DNA of 59,925 nt from Mycobacterium angelicum (GTDB taxonomy: Bacteria; Actinomycetota; Actinomycetes; Mycobacteriales; Mycobacteriaceae): the NCBI RefSeq assembly GCF_002086155.1, contig NZ_MVHE01000031.1:1-59925 (forward strand), given 5' to 3'. A program made the translations under genes and the position numbers. The notes beneath the pieces were generated by a model. That model was not told where the DNA came from and made no database searches. It saw nothing but the letters and a program-made list of their open reading frames with translations. The stretch's first letter is position 1. Each line of letters opens with the position of its first letter. This document shows positions 25,041 through 34,414 of the stretch, piece after piece.

Positions 25041-26411
25041 ATGAATGACCTTCAATCGATTCCCTCGGCCCCGGGTGCGTTGCCGGTGTTCGGCCACGCC
25101 CTTTCGGCGATGCGCGACCCGTGGCGCTTTCTGAACGGATTGACCGACCACGGAGACCTGGTCCGGGTTCGCCTGGGCCCCAGCGAGGCGGTGGTGGTGT
25201 GCACGCCCGAACTGACCCATCAGGTAATGGTCGACGACCGAACTTTCGACAAAGTGGGCCCGCTTTACGCACGTAGCAGGGAGATCCTGGGGACCACCGT
25301 GGTGAGTGCCCCGCACGACCTGCATCGACCCCTCAGGCGGAAGGCCCAGCCGTCGTTTCACCGCAACCAGATGCCGGGCTACGCCCGTGTGATGACCGAT
25401 CGCATCGACGCGTTCACCGCGTCCTGGCAGGACAACCAGGTTTTAGACGTGTGGCCGGAGATGAGGGGCCTTTCTGCGGCGATCGGCGTGGATGCGCTGT
25501 TCGGCAACTCGATGTCGCCAGACGACGTCGACCGGTTCATCGATGCCACCTCGACGGTGAATGAGGGAGTGTATGGGCAATCGATGCTGCCAGCGGCCTG
25601 GCGCAAGCTGCCCACGCCGGCCAACCGCCGCTATCGCAACGCGTTGGCAGAGATTCACCGAATCGCCCGCAACATGGGCGCTGCCTGTCGCGCCGAGGAC
25701 AGAACCGGCTTTCTCTCGATGTTGCTCGACGGCGACAAGAGTCCCGCTGAAATCGGCAATGAGATCATCACGTACCTGGTGGCTGCATACGACACCGGCG
25801 CGAGCACGCTGGCGTGGGCCTTGCACCTGCTGGCCGAGCACCCCGAGATCGAAGCACGCCTGCACGCCGAAGTCGACGCAGTACTGGCGGGGGGACCAGC
25901 GAGTTTCGACCACTTACCTCAACTCGAGCTGACCGAGCGCGTCATCATGGAAACCCTGCGCATCCAGCCGGTCTCATGGATATTCACCCGATGCGTCACG
26001 ACCGACACCGAGCTCGGCGGCTACCAGCTGCCCGCCGGGACCGCCGTCGTGCTCAGCCCCTGGATCATCCACCATCGACCCGACGTCTACCCCGATCCGG
26101 CACGATTCGATCCCGACCGCTGGTCGCCAGACCGCAAACGCTCCGCCAAAGACGGCACCATGATCGCCTTCGGCAGCGGCTCGCGCAGATGCATCGGTGA
26201 GTTGTTCGGGAAAATCGAAAGCATCCTGGCGCTGGCCACCATCGTCTCCCGCTGGCAGTTGCGCACGCTTCCGGGCTCGTCTGTACGACGGACGATGGCC
26301 ACCGTCAACCACCCGAAGGGACTGCACATGCGGGTCACCGCACGCGTCGACGTAGGCGTTGCAGTGCCCGTTCCCGGCGCTGGTACACCCGCGGGCGGGC
26401 CAACTCACTGA
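25041..26411 (+). CDS. Cytochrome P450
   Basis: A 456-residue soluble P450. The I-helix oxygen-activation segment is AAYDTGAST (248-256; D251-T252), the K-helix ExxR is E304-T-L-R307 and the heme-thiolate loop is FGSGSRRCIG with C384. All are intact, so the enzyme should be active with ferredoxin partners supplied elsewhere. Mycobacterial P450s next to PKS genes often oxidise polyketide or lipid products, and this one sits at the left edge of the PKS-NRPS locus, so a tailoring role is plausible but not shown. The CYP family cannot be assigned by eye. It converges on the PucR gene. Confidence 0.85.
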   Translation: MNDLQSIPSAPGALPVFGHALSAMRDPWRFLNGLTDHGDLVRVRLGPSEAVVVCTPELTHQVMVDDRTFDKVGPLYARSREILGTTVVSAPHDLHRPLRRKAQPSFHRNQMPGYARVMTDRIDAFTASWQDNQVLDVWPEMRGLSAAIGVDALFGNSMSPDDVDRFIDATSTVNEGVYGQSMLPAAWRKLPTPANRRYRNALAEIHRIARNMGAACRAEDRTGFLSMLLDGDKSPAEIGNEIITYLVAAYDTGASTLAWALHLLAEHPEIEARLHAEVDAVLAGGPASFDHLPQLELTERVIMETLRIQPVSWIFTRCVTTDTELGGYQLPAGTAVVLSPWIIHHRPDVYPDPARFDPDRWSPDRKRSAKDGTMIAFGSGSRRCIGELFGKIESILALATIVSRWQLRTLPGSSVRRTMATVNHPKGLHMRVTARVDVGVAVPVPGAGTPAGGPTH

Positions 26412-26463
26412 ACCGGGTCGGACCGAAATCTGCTGGTACGCTTGCCTTTACAGCACGGCGCCG

Positions 26464-28137
26464 TCAGCGGAATCGGGACTCTCGGTCGGCGACTGCCTCG
26501 ACCTCGGCCAGCAGATTGAGCCTGATGGCAAGCCATGCGGTGAACTGGTTCTCGGGTTCTCGGACGTCCACACCGATAGTGCGGGAGATCCGGTCCAGTT
26601 TGGCCAGCATGGTGTTGCGGTGGACGTTGAGTGCGCGCGCTGTCGCGTTGACGTTGCCGCCATGGGCCAGATAATCGGTCAGCGTCCCCAGCAGATTGGG
26701 GCCGGACCGCAGCGGCTCGACGAACTCGCGAACCAGTCGTCTGCTGTTTTCGCTGTCGACGATTTCGGCCAGCACAGTGAAGCTGCGGAGTTCCTGATAG
26801 GAGGTGGCGCTGGTGCGGCCGAGCCGGCGCGCGATACCCAGCGCGATGCGGGCCTCGCGATAGCTGTCGCAGACCTTGCCGGCGCCGTGCGCCGGACGGC
26901 CGTATGAGACCGCTACGGCTGTGCCGCAACGCGTTTCGAGTTCGTCGTACATCCTTTGCGCGAAGTCGGCCATCTCTCGCCGCAAAGCCGCGTCGTCGCC
27001 GCCGCGCAGGGTGCGCAGCACTACCAGGACATCACCGATGGCGGTGGCGTCGGCCCGGACCGCCGAATCCAACGAGACGCCGGCGGCATAGCGGGCCAGC
27101 CGGACCATGCCGGCCACCGGATTGTCCACCGAGTGCGGTAGTTCGCCGTGCGCGACGAAAACCCCGAAGGGCGAACCGATGTCGATCTCATGGTGATCGG
27201 CGCGAGCACGCATTTCGTGTTCGCTGGAGAAGCTGCCGTGCACCAGGGCCTGGATGAAGTCACCCCGGGCGCGCTCTTCGGCCTCTTCGACGCTGTGCTG
27301 GCGCAGCATCTCCGAGCCCAGGATTGCCGTTGCTTGTTCGGTGACGATGCGATGACGCGCCTGATCCGCGTGACTCAGCGCGTCGGAGGCGACGAGGATC
27401 ACCACCCAGCCATGGAATGCCTTGCCGTGCTGGATTGCGCTGGAAATACAGGTCCACGTGGTGCCGCCGGGGCCGGCAACAGGATCCACCCGCGTCTCGT
27501 GCGGGCCGGACCGTCGTGCCGCGGGCACACCGGTGGCCAGCATGCGGCGCACCGAATCAGACAATGTCTCAAGGGCATTGCCGGCCAGCCCGTTCTGGGC
27601 GACCACCTGACCGCGGGGGTTGAGTGCCACCGCCGGGTTTCGGGTGAGATTCGAAACCTCACGAATGAGGATCTGCAGCCCCGCACCGCGGTGAAACAGC
27701 CCGGCCAGCGACGCGTGGACATGGCTCGAATACCGCATCACCTGCAGTTCCTGGCTCAGCGTCCGCTCGGCGAGCAGGCGGTTGAGCGCACCGAAACCGA
27801 CCGGCAACGCCATCTCGATGACCACCAGTCCACCCGGCAGCGCAGTACGCGGCAGGTCTATCGGGCCGTCGACCACCAGCACGGTGGCGCCGCGGGCGGC
27901 TATCGCCGTGAGCATGGTGCCGTTGGCCTGCAACGCTTCCGGGCGGGCATACAACGCGACGGCATCGAGTGGATCCGGCCAAGGGGGCACTTCGGTCAGC
28001 GGCAGCATCCAGGTCAACTCGTGGTCGAGCCGTTCTGCGCCGGCCACCACGCGGGCGCCGGACATCAGCGGTTCATCGAGCAGTCGCTGAATCGTCAGCC
28101 GATTGCCTTCGTCTGCATTTGCGTGTGCTGTTGCCAT
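26464..28137 (-). CDS. PucR/CdaR-type transcriptional regulator
   Basis: A 557-residue regulator. The N-terminal part (about 15-140) is a PucR-type ligand domain, a central region (about 290-430) fits a CdaR GGDEF-like domain, and the C-terminus carries an HTH_30-type helix-turn-helix (YLAHGGNVNATARALNVHRN, then TMLAKLDRI). Such proteins usually act as activators responding to small molecules. It is divergent from the mmpS-mmpL-MFS export operon with 272 bases between, so it is a good candidate for pathway-specific control. ATG 28137 was chosen; the frame extends to 28371 without convincing protein sequence. Confidence 0.82.
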   Translation of the reverse strand: MATAHANADEGNRLTIQRLLDEPLMSGARVVAGAERLDHELTWMLPLTEVPPWPDPLDAVALYARPEALQANGTMLTAIAARGATVLVVDGPIDLPRTALPGGLVVIEMALPVGFGALNRLLAERTLSQELQVMRYSSHVHASLAGLFHRGAGLQILIREVSNLTRNPAVALNPRGQVVAQNGLAGNALETLSDSVRRMLATGVPAARRSGPHETRVDPVAGPGGTTWTCISSAIQHGKAFHGWVVILVASDALSHADQARHRIVTEQATAILGSEMLRQHSVEEAEERARGDFIQALVHGSFSSEHEMRARADHHEIDIGSPFGVFVAHGELPHSVDNPVAGMVRLARYAAGVSLDSAVRADATAIGDVLVVLRTLRGGDDAALRREMADFAQRMYDELETRCGTAVAVSYGRPAHGAGKVCDSYREARIALGIARRLGRTSATSYQELRSFTVLAEIVDSENSRRLVREFVEPLRSGPNLLGTLTDYLAHGGNVNATARALNVHRNTMLAKLDRISRTIGVDVREPENQFTAWLAIRLNLLAEVEAVADRESRFR

Positions 28138-28409
28138 GTCGAACCTGTGCTGTTCTCCGATCGGGCGGACACTGCTCGCTGTACCCCCTAATCGAATACA
28201 CGCCTTTATGCACGGGGACCATGTGCAGGTTGACCTTCGCGCCAGCCTGATTGTGGGCATTGTTGACGTGCCGCCGTGTGCATCGGTGCTGGTAGACATC
28301 TCGATGAAGCCATTCTTATCCTGCGGCAATACAGGAGAATTCGCGTGGAGCAGATCCTTGGGATCACCCATGAGACCAGCAATCCCAACTGGCAGCGGCG
28401 GGGAAACAC

Positions 28410-29087
28410 ATGCTGCGCCAGCTGATAGATCCCACTCATGGCTCCGATCCGTATGAGAGCTACGCGCAGTTTCGCGCGCCGCAGCCGCCGGGCGCTAATG
28501 GCGCCGACAATGGCGCCGACAAGAACCTGGTGAACGGCACGCCGCAACCGCAGGCGAAAAGCAATGTCGCAGACGGGGCTCCCATCCCAGTACCTGCACG
28601 GCGCCGTCTTCCTGTCCGCGTTGGATTTCCCGACGGAGTGAAAGTGATTTCGACCCTCTGCAAGTTCCTGATGAAAATCTGGATACCACTGGTGGTTCTG
28701 GCGGTCGTCGTCGTAGGCGGATTCAGCGTGGCACGCATCCACGGATTCTTCGGATCACAAAAACGTGAGCAATACTCCGACGGCAAGACCGACGACACTA
28801 AGCCGTTCAACCCCAAGAGGATCGTTTACGAAGTCTTCGGGCCGGCCGGAACCGTCGCCGACATAAGCTATTTCGACGTCAACTCCGACCCCAAACGGGT
28901 CGACGCGGCGCACCTGCCCTGGACGCTCGACATCTCCACGACCCTGCCCGCAGTCATGGGAAACCTTGTCGCCCAGGGCAATAGCGACCAAATCGGCTGC
29001 CGGATCACCGTGGACGGCGTCGTGAAAGCCGAACGAATCTCCAACGAGGTCAACGCCTACACCTTCTGCGTGGTGAAATCCGCGTGA
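28410..29087 (+). CDS. MmpS4-like membrane accessory protein, extended N-terminus
   Basis: A 225-residue membrane-anchored protein. One transmembrane helix lies at about residues 86-108 (IWIPLVVLAVVVVGGFSV). The C-terminal periplasmic domain closely follows MmpS4 (FNPKRIVYEVFGPAGTVAD, VMGNLVAQGNSDQIGCRITV, NEVNAYTFCVVKSA). MmpS proteins work with MmpL pumps in lipid, siderophore or glycopeptidolipid export. Usual MmpS proteins are about 140 residues, and this one has about 80 extra Pro/Ala/Asn-rich cytoplasmic residues. A GTG at 28644 would give a normal-length protein. The stop overlaps the mmpL start as GTGA. Confidence 0.85.
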   Translation: MLRQLIDPTHGSDPYESYAQFRAPQPPGANGADNGADKNLVNGTPQPQAKSNVADGAPIPVPARRRLPVRVGFPDGVKVISTLCKFLMKIWIPLVVLAVVVVGGFSVARIHGFFGSQKREQYSDGKTDDTKPFNPKRIVYEVFGPAGTVADISYFDVNSDPKRVDAAHLPWTLDISTTLPAVMGNLVAQGNSDQIGCRITVDGVVKAERISNEVNAYTFCVVKSA

Positions 29088-31984
29088 GCAACCACCAGAT
29101 CACCGACGGCACCAGCCGCCAGCCCGTCATCGCGCGGGTTATCCGCAAGCTTTCGATACCCATCATCCTGGCCTGGGTGGGCATCGTCGTGGTCCTCACC
29201 GTAGCTGTTCCACCACTGGAAAAAGTCGGTCAGGACCACTCGGTGGCACCGAGTCCCCCCGAGGCGCCCTCGCTGATAGCCGCGAAGCGAATCGGCAAGG
29301 TATTCAAGGAATCCGACTCCGACAACGTGGCGATGATCGTCTTGGAGAGCGAACAATCGCTCGGCGATGCCGCTCATCGTTACTACGACAGCCTGGTTCG
29401 GGACCTGAAGGCCGACACCAAGCATGTCCAGCACGTCAGCGACTTCTGGGGAGACCCGCTGACCGCCGAAGGCGCCCAAAGTGCCGACGGCAAAGCCACA
29501 TACGTGTCATTGAACCTATCGGGAACACAGGGCGAGTCGCTGGGCAACGAATCGATCCAGGCGGTGCGCGACATCCTGGCCCGCGCGCCGGCGCCACCAC
29601 CCGGATTGAAGGTCTACGTCACCGGCCCCTCGGCGCTGGTCTCCGATATGAGCACCACCGGCGACAAATCGCTCACCCGGATCCTCCTGCTGACCGTGGT
29701 CGTGATCGTCACCATGCTGCTTCTGGTCTACCGGTCGATCGTCACGGTAATCCTATTGCTGATAACGGTTTTCATGGAATTGACGGCGGCCAAAGGGGTA
29801 GTCGCGTTCCTGGGGAACGTGCAGCTGATTCAGCTTTCGACCTTCTCGGTCAACCTGCTCACCACGATCGCGATCGCGGCCGGAACGGACTACGGCATAT
29901 TTTTCGTCGGCAGGTATCAGGAAGCGCGTCAGGCCGGCCAAGATCGGGAGACGGCCTACTACACGACGTACAAGGGGGTCGCGCACGTCATCCTGGGCTC
30001 CGGTCTGACCGTGGCCGGGGCCATGGGCTGCCTGAGCTTCACCCGGCTGCCGTACTTCCAATCCATGGGCGCCCCATCGGCGGTCGGAATTCTCGTCGCG
30101 GTCGCCGTTGCGCTCACGCTGGGTCCGGCGATACTCACCGTCGGCAGCCACTTCGGATTCTTTGATCCCAAGCGCAAGATCAAGACGCAGGGATGGCGAC
30201 GCATCGGTACCGCAACGGTCCGCTGGCCGGGGCCAATCCTGGCCGCCGCGTTGGCTATAGCGCTGGTGGGCCTACTTGCCCTGCCCGGGTACAAGGTCAG
30301 CTACGACGACCGCGGATTCATGCCGAAATCCATTCCCGCCAACGTCGGATACGCCGCGGCCGAACGGCACTTCTCGGCCGCCCGGATGAAGCCCGACATT
30401 CTGATGATCGAGTCGGATCACGACATGCGCAATTCGGCGGATTTTCTGGTGCTGGACAAGCTGGCCAAGGGAATCTTCCACGTCCCGGGCATCTCTCGCG
30501 TGCAGGCCATCACCCGGCCCAACGGCAAACCCATTGAGCACTCATCGATTCCGTTCCAGATGAGCATGCAAAACGCCGGGCAGGTGCAGACCATGAAGTA
30601 CCAGCGCGACCGGATGAACGACATGCTGACCCAGGCCGACGACATGGCCAAGTCGATCGCGCTGATGAAACGCACACATGAACTCATGGTGCAGATGACC
30701 AGCATCACCCACAAAATGGTCGGCGACACCGTCGAGATGAAGCAGATCACCGACGAGCTGCGCGACCACATCGCCGATTTCGAAGACTTCTGGCGGCCGA
30801 TTCGCAGCTACTTCTATTGGGAGAAGCACTGTTTCGACATCCCGATCTGCTGGTCGTTGCGGTCGATCTTCGATGCGCTGGACGGCGTGGACCAGCTCAG
30901 TGAGCAACTGGGCACCATGGTCAGCGATCTGCAGAACATGGACCGGATCATGCCGGAAATGGCTGCGCAGCTGCCGCCGATGATCGAAACCATGGAAAAC
31001 ATGCGCACCATGATCCTGACCATGCACAGCACCATGGCCGGAATCTATGACCAGATGGACGAAATGAGCGACAACGCCACCGCCATGGGCAAGGCTTTCG
31101 ACGCCGCCAGAAACGACGACTCGTTCTACTTGCCGCCGGAGACGTTCAACAACGCGGACTTCAAGCGCGGCATGAAAGTCTTCATGTCCGAGGACGGCAA
31201 GGCGGCCCGGTTCATCATTTCCCACCGCGGCGAACCCGCCTCACCCGACGGTCTGGCCAGTATCGGCGCGATCAAGACGGCGGCCGAGGAAGCGCTCAAG
31301 GGAACCCCACTGGAAGACGCCAAGATCTACGTCGCCGGCACCGCGGCAACCTACAAAGACATCTCCGACGGCGACAAGTACGACCTGCTGATCGCGGCGA
31401 TTTCCGCGCTCGGCCTGATCTTCATCATCATGTTGCTCATCACGCGTGGGTTGATCGCCGCATTGGTCATCGTCGGTACCGTCGCGATGTCGCTGGGCGC
31501 ATCCTTCGGCCTGTCAGTTCTGTTCTGGCAACACATCTTGCGCATCGATCTGCACTGGCTGGTGCTGGCGATGTCGGTGATCGTGCTGCTGGCAGTGGGA
31601 TCGGACTACAACCTGCTACTGGTCTCCCGATTGAAAGACGAGATAGGCGCCGGCCTGAAGACGGGCATCATCCGTGCGATGGGCGGTACCGGCAAAGTCT
31701 GCACGACGGCCGGCCTGGTCTTCGCCGCGACGATGGCGAGCATGGGCATCAGCGACCTGCGCATCATCGGCCAGGTGGGCACCACGATCGCCCTGGGTCT
31801 GTTGTTCGACACGCTCGTTGTCCGGTCGTTCATGACACCGGCCATCGCCGCACTGCTCGGACGCTGGTTCTGGTGGCCGATGAAGGTGCGCACCCGGCCC
31901 GACCGCAACCGCCGCAGTGCGCCGCCACCCCCCGCAGAAGGAGATCCCCTCGTCGAGCCCGAGTTGTCCGGGGCCGGGGTCTAG
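29084..31984 (+). CDS. MmpL-family RND transporter (MmpL4/5 clade)
   Basis: A 966-residue proton-driven exporter in the inner membrane. Two blocks of hydrophobic helices flank periplasmic loops. The GTDYGIFFVGRYQEA segment near residue 265 and VGSDYNLLLVSRLK near residue 840 are the conserved Asp-Tyr pairs of TM4 and TM10 thought to carry protons. The second loop (about 490-680) is very rich in Met and charged residues and predicted to be coiled-coil, as in MmpL4/MmpL5. The length equals that of this clade. The GTG start overlaps the mmpS stop (GTGA), which shows a two-component exporter. Confidence 0.93.
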   Translation: MSNHQITDGTSRQPVIARVIRKLSIPIILAWVGIVVVLTVAVPPLEKVGQDHSVAPSPPEAPSLIAAKRIGKVFKESDSDNVAMIVLESEQSLGDAAHRYYDSLVRDLKADTKHVQHVSDFWGDPLTAEGAQSADGKATYVSLNLSGTQGESLGNESIQAVRDILARAPAPPPGLKVYVTGPSALVSDMSTTGDKSLTRILLLTVVVIVTMLLLVYRSIVTVILLLITVFMELTAAKGVVAFLGNVQLIQLSTFSVNLLTTIAIAAGTDYGIFFVGRYQEARQAGQDRETAYYTTYKGVAHVILGSGLTVAGAMGCLSFTRLPYFQSMGAPSAVGILVAVAVALTLGPAILTVGSHFGFFDPKRKIKTQGWRRIGTATVRWPGPILAAALAIALVGLLALPGYKVSYDDRGFMPKSIPANVGYAAAERHFSAARMKPDILMIESDHDMRNSADFLVLDKLAKGIFHVPGISRVQAITRPNGKPIEHSSIPFQMSMQNAGQVQTMKYQRDRMNDMLTQADDMAKSIALMKRTHELMVQMTSITHKMVGDTVEMKQITDELRDHIADFEDFWRPIRSYFYWEKHCFDIPICWSLRSIFDALDGVDQLSEQLGTMVSDLQNMDRIMPEMAAQLPPMIETMENMRTMILTMHSTMAGIYDQMDEMSDNATAMGKAFDAARNDDSFYLPPETFNNADFKRGMKVFMSEDGKAARFIISHRGEPASPDGLASIGAIKTAAEEALKGTPLEDAKIYVAGTAATYKDISDGDKYDLLIAAISALGLIFIIMLLITRGLIAALVIVGTVAMSLGASFGLSVLFWQHILRIDLHWLVLAMSVIVLLAVGSDYNLLLVSRLKDEIGAGLKTGIIRAMGGTGKVCTTAGLVFAATMASMGISDLRIIGQVGTTIALGLLFDTLVVRSFMTPAIAALLGRWFWWPMKVRTRPDRNRRSAPPPPAEGDPLVEPELSGAGV

Positions 31985-31986
31985 CG

Positions 31987-33600
31987 ATGTCGGTGCTGCG
32001 CCGCGTGGATGGTCCGCAGCCCCCGTACTCGTCGGCACCCGGCTATCCCGACGCGCTGGATGCCCGTTTGCTCTGGATCGCCGGCGTGTGCGTGCTGGCG
32101 TCACTGACGGTAACGCTGGACAGCACGGTGGTTTTCGTCGCACAACGAACGTTCATCAACGTATTCCAGTCCAACGAGGCCGTGGTCGCGTGGACGATGA
32201 CCGGCTACGTACTGGCCTTGGCGACAGTCACCCCGCTGGCCGGGTGGGCGGCCGACCGATTCGGCGCCAAACGGCTCTTCATCTCTTCGGTGCTGGCCTT
32301 CACGCTGGGTTCACTGCTGTGCACGATGGCCTCGAACATCGCGGCGCTCATCGTGTTTCGGGTGCTACAGGGGTTCGGCGGCGGTCTGGTGATGCCGATT
32401 GTCATGACCATTTTGGCGCGCGAGGCCGGCCCCAAACGGCTGGGCCGGTTGATGGCGGTAGCGGGCACGCCGATGCTGCTGGGCCCGATCGGTGGGCCGA
32501 TTCTGGGCGGCTGGCTCATCTACGCCTTCGGCTGGAAGTGGATCTTCTTGATCAACCTGCCGATCGGCTTGATCACGATAGCCCTTGCCGCGGCGGTGTT
32601 TCCGAAAGACGAACCGGCGCCGTCGGAATCCTTCGACCTGATCGGCGTACTGCTGCTGTCGCCCGGACTGGCGACGCTGTTGTACGGGCTGTCCTCTCTT
32701 CCCGCCCACGGCACACCCGCCGATCCGCACGTCTGGGTGCCGGTGACCCTCGGTCTGCTGTTGATCACCGGCTTCGTCTTTCACGCCCTCTATCGCACCG
32801 ACCATCCGCTGATCGATGTGCGGCTGTTCGCCAACCGGGTGGTCACCCTGGCCAACGTGGTCATGTTCTTGTTCGCCATCGCGATTGCCGGAGCCGGCCT
32901 GTTGTGTCCGAGCTACTTTCAGCAACTGTTGCACCACACGCCGCTGCAGGCCGGGCTGGCCGTGATCCCCATCGGCGTCGGGGGCATGCTGACGCTGCCG
33001 CTGGCGGGGGTGTTACTGGACAGACACGGGCCGGGCAAGGTGGTGATGGCGGGCATCGCGCTGGTTTGTCTGGGTACCGGCCTTTTTGCCTTCGGGGTCG
33101 CCAATCATGCCGCCTACCTGCCGGTTCTGTTCACCGGCCTGGCGATCGTCGGCCTGGGTATGGGTTGCACGCAGATGCTGGTCGCCGGGGTCGCGGTGCA
33201 AACCCTGGCTCCGCATCAGATAGCGCGTGGTTCGACGCTGGTCAACGTCAACCAGCACGTGGCGGGCTCCGTGGCGTATGCGCTGATGTCGGTGATCCTG
33301 ACCAATCAATTCATTCGCAGCGAAAACATCACCGCCGCACAGAAATTGGCGACCCTGCGGGACAATGCCGCCAAGTCGGGTGCGCCGGTCGACCCCGCCG
33401 CCGTACCGCACCGGGCCCTGAGCCCGGACTTCGCCGGCAGCGTGCTGCACGACCTGACCCATGCCTATACGGTCGTCTTCGTCGTCGTGTTCGTTCTGAC
33501 GGCATTGTCGTTCATTCCCGCCGTCTTCTTGCCGAAGCGGGCCGCGGAGTCGCTCGGTGCGCCATCGACTGTGGATGTGCCCGCCGGAGCCGACGCTTAA
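31987..33600 (+). CDS. DHA2-type MFS drug/metabolite exporter (EmrB/QacA-like)
   Basis: A 537-residue exporter with about 14 hydrophobic segments. The first helix carries LDSTVVFVAQ (motif D1-like), loop 2-3 is GWAADRFGAKRLF and helix 5 carries GTPMLLGPIGGPILGGWL, the drug-antiporter motif C. Two bases separate it from mmpL, so the three genes are one operon. It may export the product or an intermediate of the adjacent PKS-NRPS, or give self-resistance. ATG 31987 is used although the frame is open further upstream inside mmpL. A perfect inverted repeat follows the stop. Confidence 0.88.
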   Translation: MSVLRRVDGPQPPYSSAPGYPDALDARLLWIAGVCVLASLTVTLDSTVVFVAQRTFINVFQSNEAVVAWTMTGYVLALATVTPLAGWAADRFGAKRLFISSVLAFTLGSLLCTMASNIAALIVFRVLQGFGGGLVMPIVMTILAREAGPKRLGRLMAVAGTPMLLGPIGGPILGGWLIYAFGWKWIFLINLPIGLITIALAAAVFPKDEPAPSESFDLIGVLLLSPGLATLLYGLSSLPAHGTPADPHVWVPVTLGLLLITGFVFHALYRTDHPLIDVRLFANRVVTLANVVMFLFAIAIAGAGLLCPSYFQQLLHHTPLQAGLAVIPIGVGGMLTLPLAGVLLDRHGPGKVVMAGIALVCLGTGLFAFGVANHAAYLPVLFTGLAIVGLGMGCTQMLVAGVAVQTLAPHQIARGSTLVNVNQHVAGSVAYALMSVILTNQFIRSENITAAQKLATLRDNAAKSGAPVDPAAVPHRALSPDFAGSVLHDLTHAYTVVFVVVFVLTALSFIPAVFLPKRAAESLGAPSTVDVPAGADA

Positions 33601-33627
33601 CGCGTTAATTCTCCACAATTGCGAAAA

Positions 33628-33661
33628 GCCGGGCCGCGGTGGTTGATCCCTGCGGCCCGGC
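33628..33661. terminator. Bidirectional hairpin between convergent genes
   Basis: GCCGGGCCGC (33628-33637) and GCGGCCCGGC (33652-33661) form a perfect 10-bp stem with a 14-base loop. On the minus strand the stem is followed by TTTT, a weak U-tract, so it is best suited to end the mbtH-like transcript; on the plus strand it may stop the export operon. Confidence 0.65.
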
Positions 33662-33691
33662 GATTCGCGCGGATAAATTTCCGATAAATAT

Positions 33692-33922
33692 TCAGGCGTC
33701 GATAGCGCGGCCCTGCGCCAATTTGTCACGCAGGCTCTTGGGCCGAATGTCGGCCCAGTTCTGGTCGATGTACTCCAGGCAGGCGGCGCGGCCCGCCTCG
33801 CCGAAGGTGACTCGCCAGCCCTCCGGCACGTCGGCGAAGGTCGGCCAGAGGCTGTGCTGCTCTTCGTCGTTCACCAGGACGACGAAGGTTCCGTTCTCGT
33901 CGTCGAATGGATTGAGGCTCAT
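33692..33922 (-). CDS. MbtH-like protein
   Basis: A 76-residue MbtH-family protein. The motifs NPFDDENGTFVVLVNDEEQH, SLWPTFADVPEGW and the later WADIRPKSLR are those of the family. MbtH proteins bind NRPS adenylation domains and are often needed for their folding and activity, so this one most likely serves the five A domains of the adjacent NRPS. Unlike most mbtH genes it is not in the NRPS operon but faces the other way across a 670-bp control region. A start with AAGG-type Shine-Dalgarno (AAGGAAAGG) precedes ATG 33922. Confidence 0.93.
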   Translation of the reverse strand: MSLNPFDDENGTFVVLVNDEEQHSLWPTFADVPEGWRVTFGEAGRAACLEYIDQNWADIRPKSLRDKLAQGRAIDA

Positions 33923-34292
33923 GGGTGTCCAACCTTTCCTTGCAAGATGGTCGACCGGTTCCGACCCGACGTCGAACAGCTCCCGTTGGGGGATCGAACG
34001 ATCCGGTCATAACGTCAATTCACAGGTCGCGCAGCAACAATAGCTACGGCATATTGCGGGTGCCAACGGACACATTGGCCATCGGAAGGGCGGCCAACCC
34101 GGCATTGTGCACATTGGGCCAACGGCCCGGTAGCGCCCCCGAGACGGCGGTTCTGACGCCATGTCTCAGGCGCTTCGCGAGGGACATACCTGCAGGTTGG
34201 TGGCTTTAACGGCGGCCTGCACGGACGTTGTGCGTTTTGCTGCACCGCCGCCCGCCGGAACAGGGCGACTTGCCCATAGTCACTGTCGACTC

Positions 34293-34311
34293 CGTGCACT
34301 AACTTTGCACG
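34293..34311. promoter_or_regulatory. Candidate operator palindrome
   Basis: CGTGCA (34293-34298) and TGCACG (34306-34311) are perfect inverted arms around a 7-base A/T-rich spacer (CTAACTT). A related TGTGCACA lies at 34106-34113. The site is about 50 bases before the small leader frame, so it could overlap a promoter. The regulator is unknown. Confidence 0.3.
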
Positions 34312-34360
34312 CGTCAAGACAGATAACGAGTCGCCAGATGCTTATCTAAGGGAGTTTTTG

Positions 34361-34414
34361 GTGAGTACCGAAGCCACGATCGTCCACGCTTCGCAGACTA
34401 TGCCGGACTGCTGA
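34361..34414 (+). CDS. Candidate 17-residue leader peptide
   Basis: GTG 34361 is preceded by AAGGGAG with six bases of spacing, the best ribosome-binding site in this intergenic region. The frame encodes MSTEATIVHASQTMPDC and stops at TGA 34412. It lies 178 bases before the PKS start on the same strand. It could be a leader or upstream frame regulating the operon, a decayed gene start, or a chance match. No known relative is recognised. Confidence 0.3.
   Translation: MSTEATIVHASQTMPDC

Noticed and set aside
26464..28371. 635-residue form of the PucR regulator
   Set aside because: The 78 upstream codons have no domain-like sequence and lie in the shared promoter region with mmpS.
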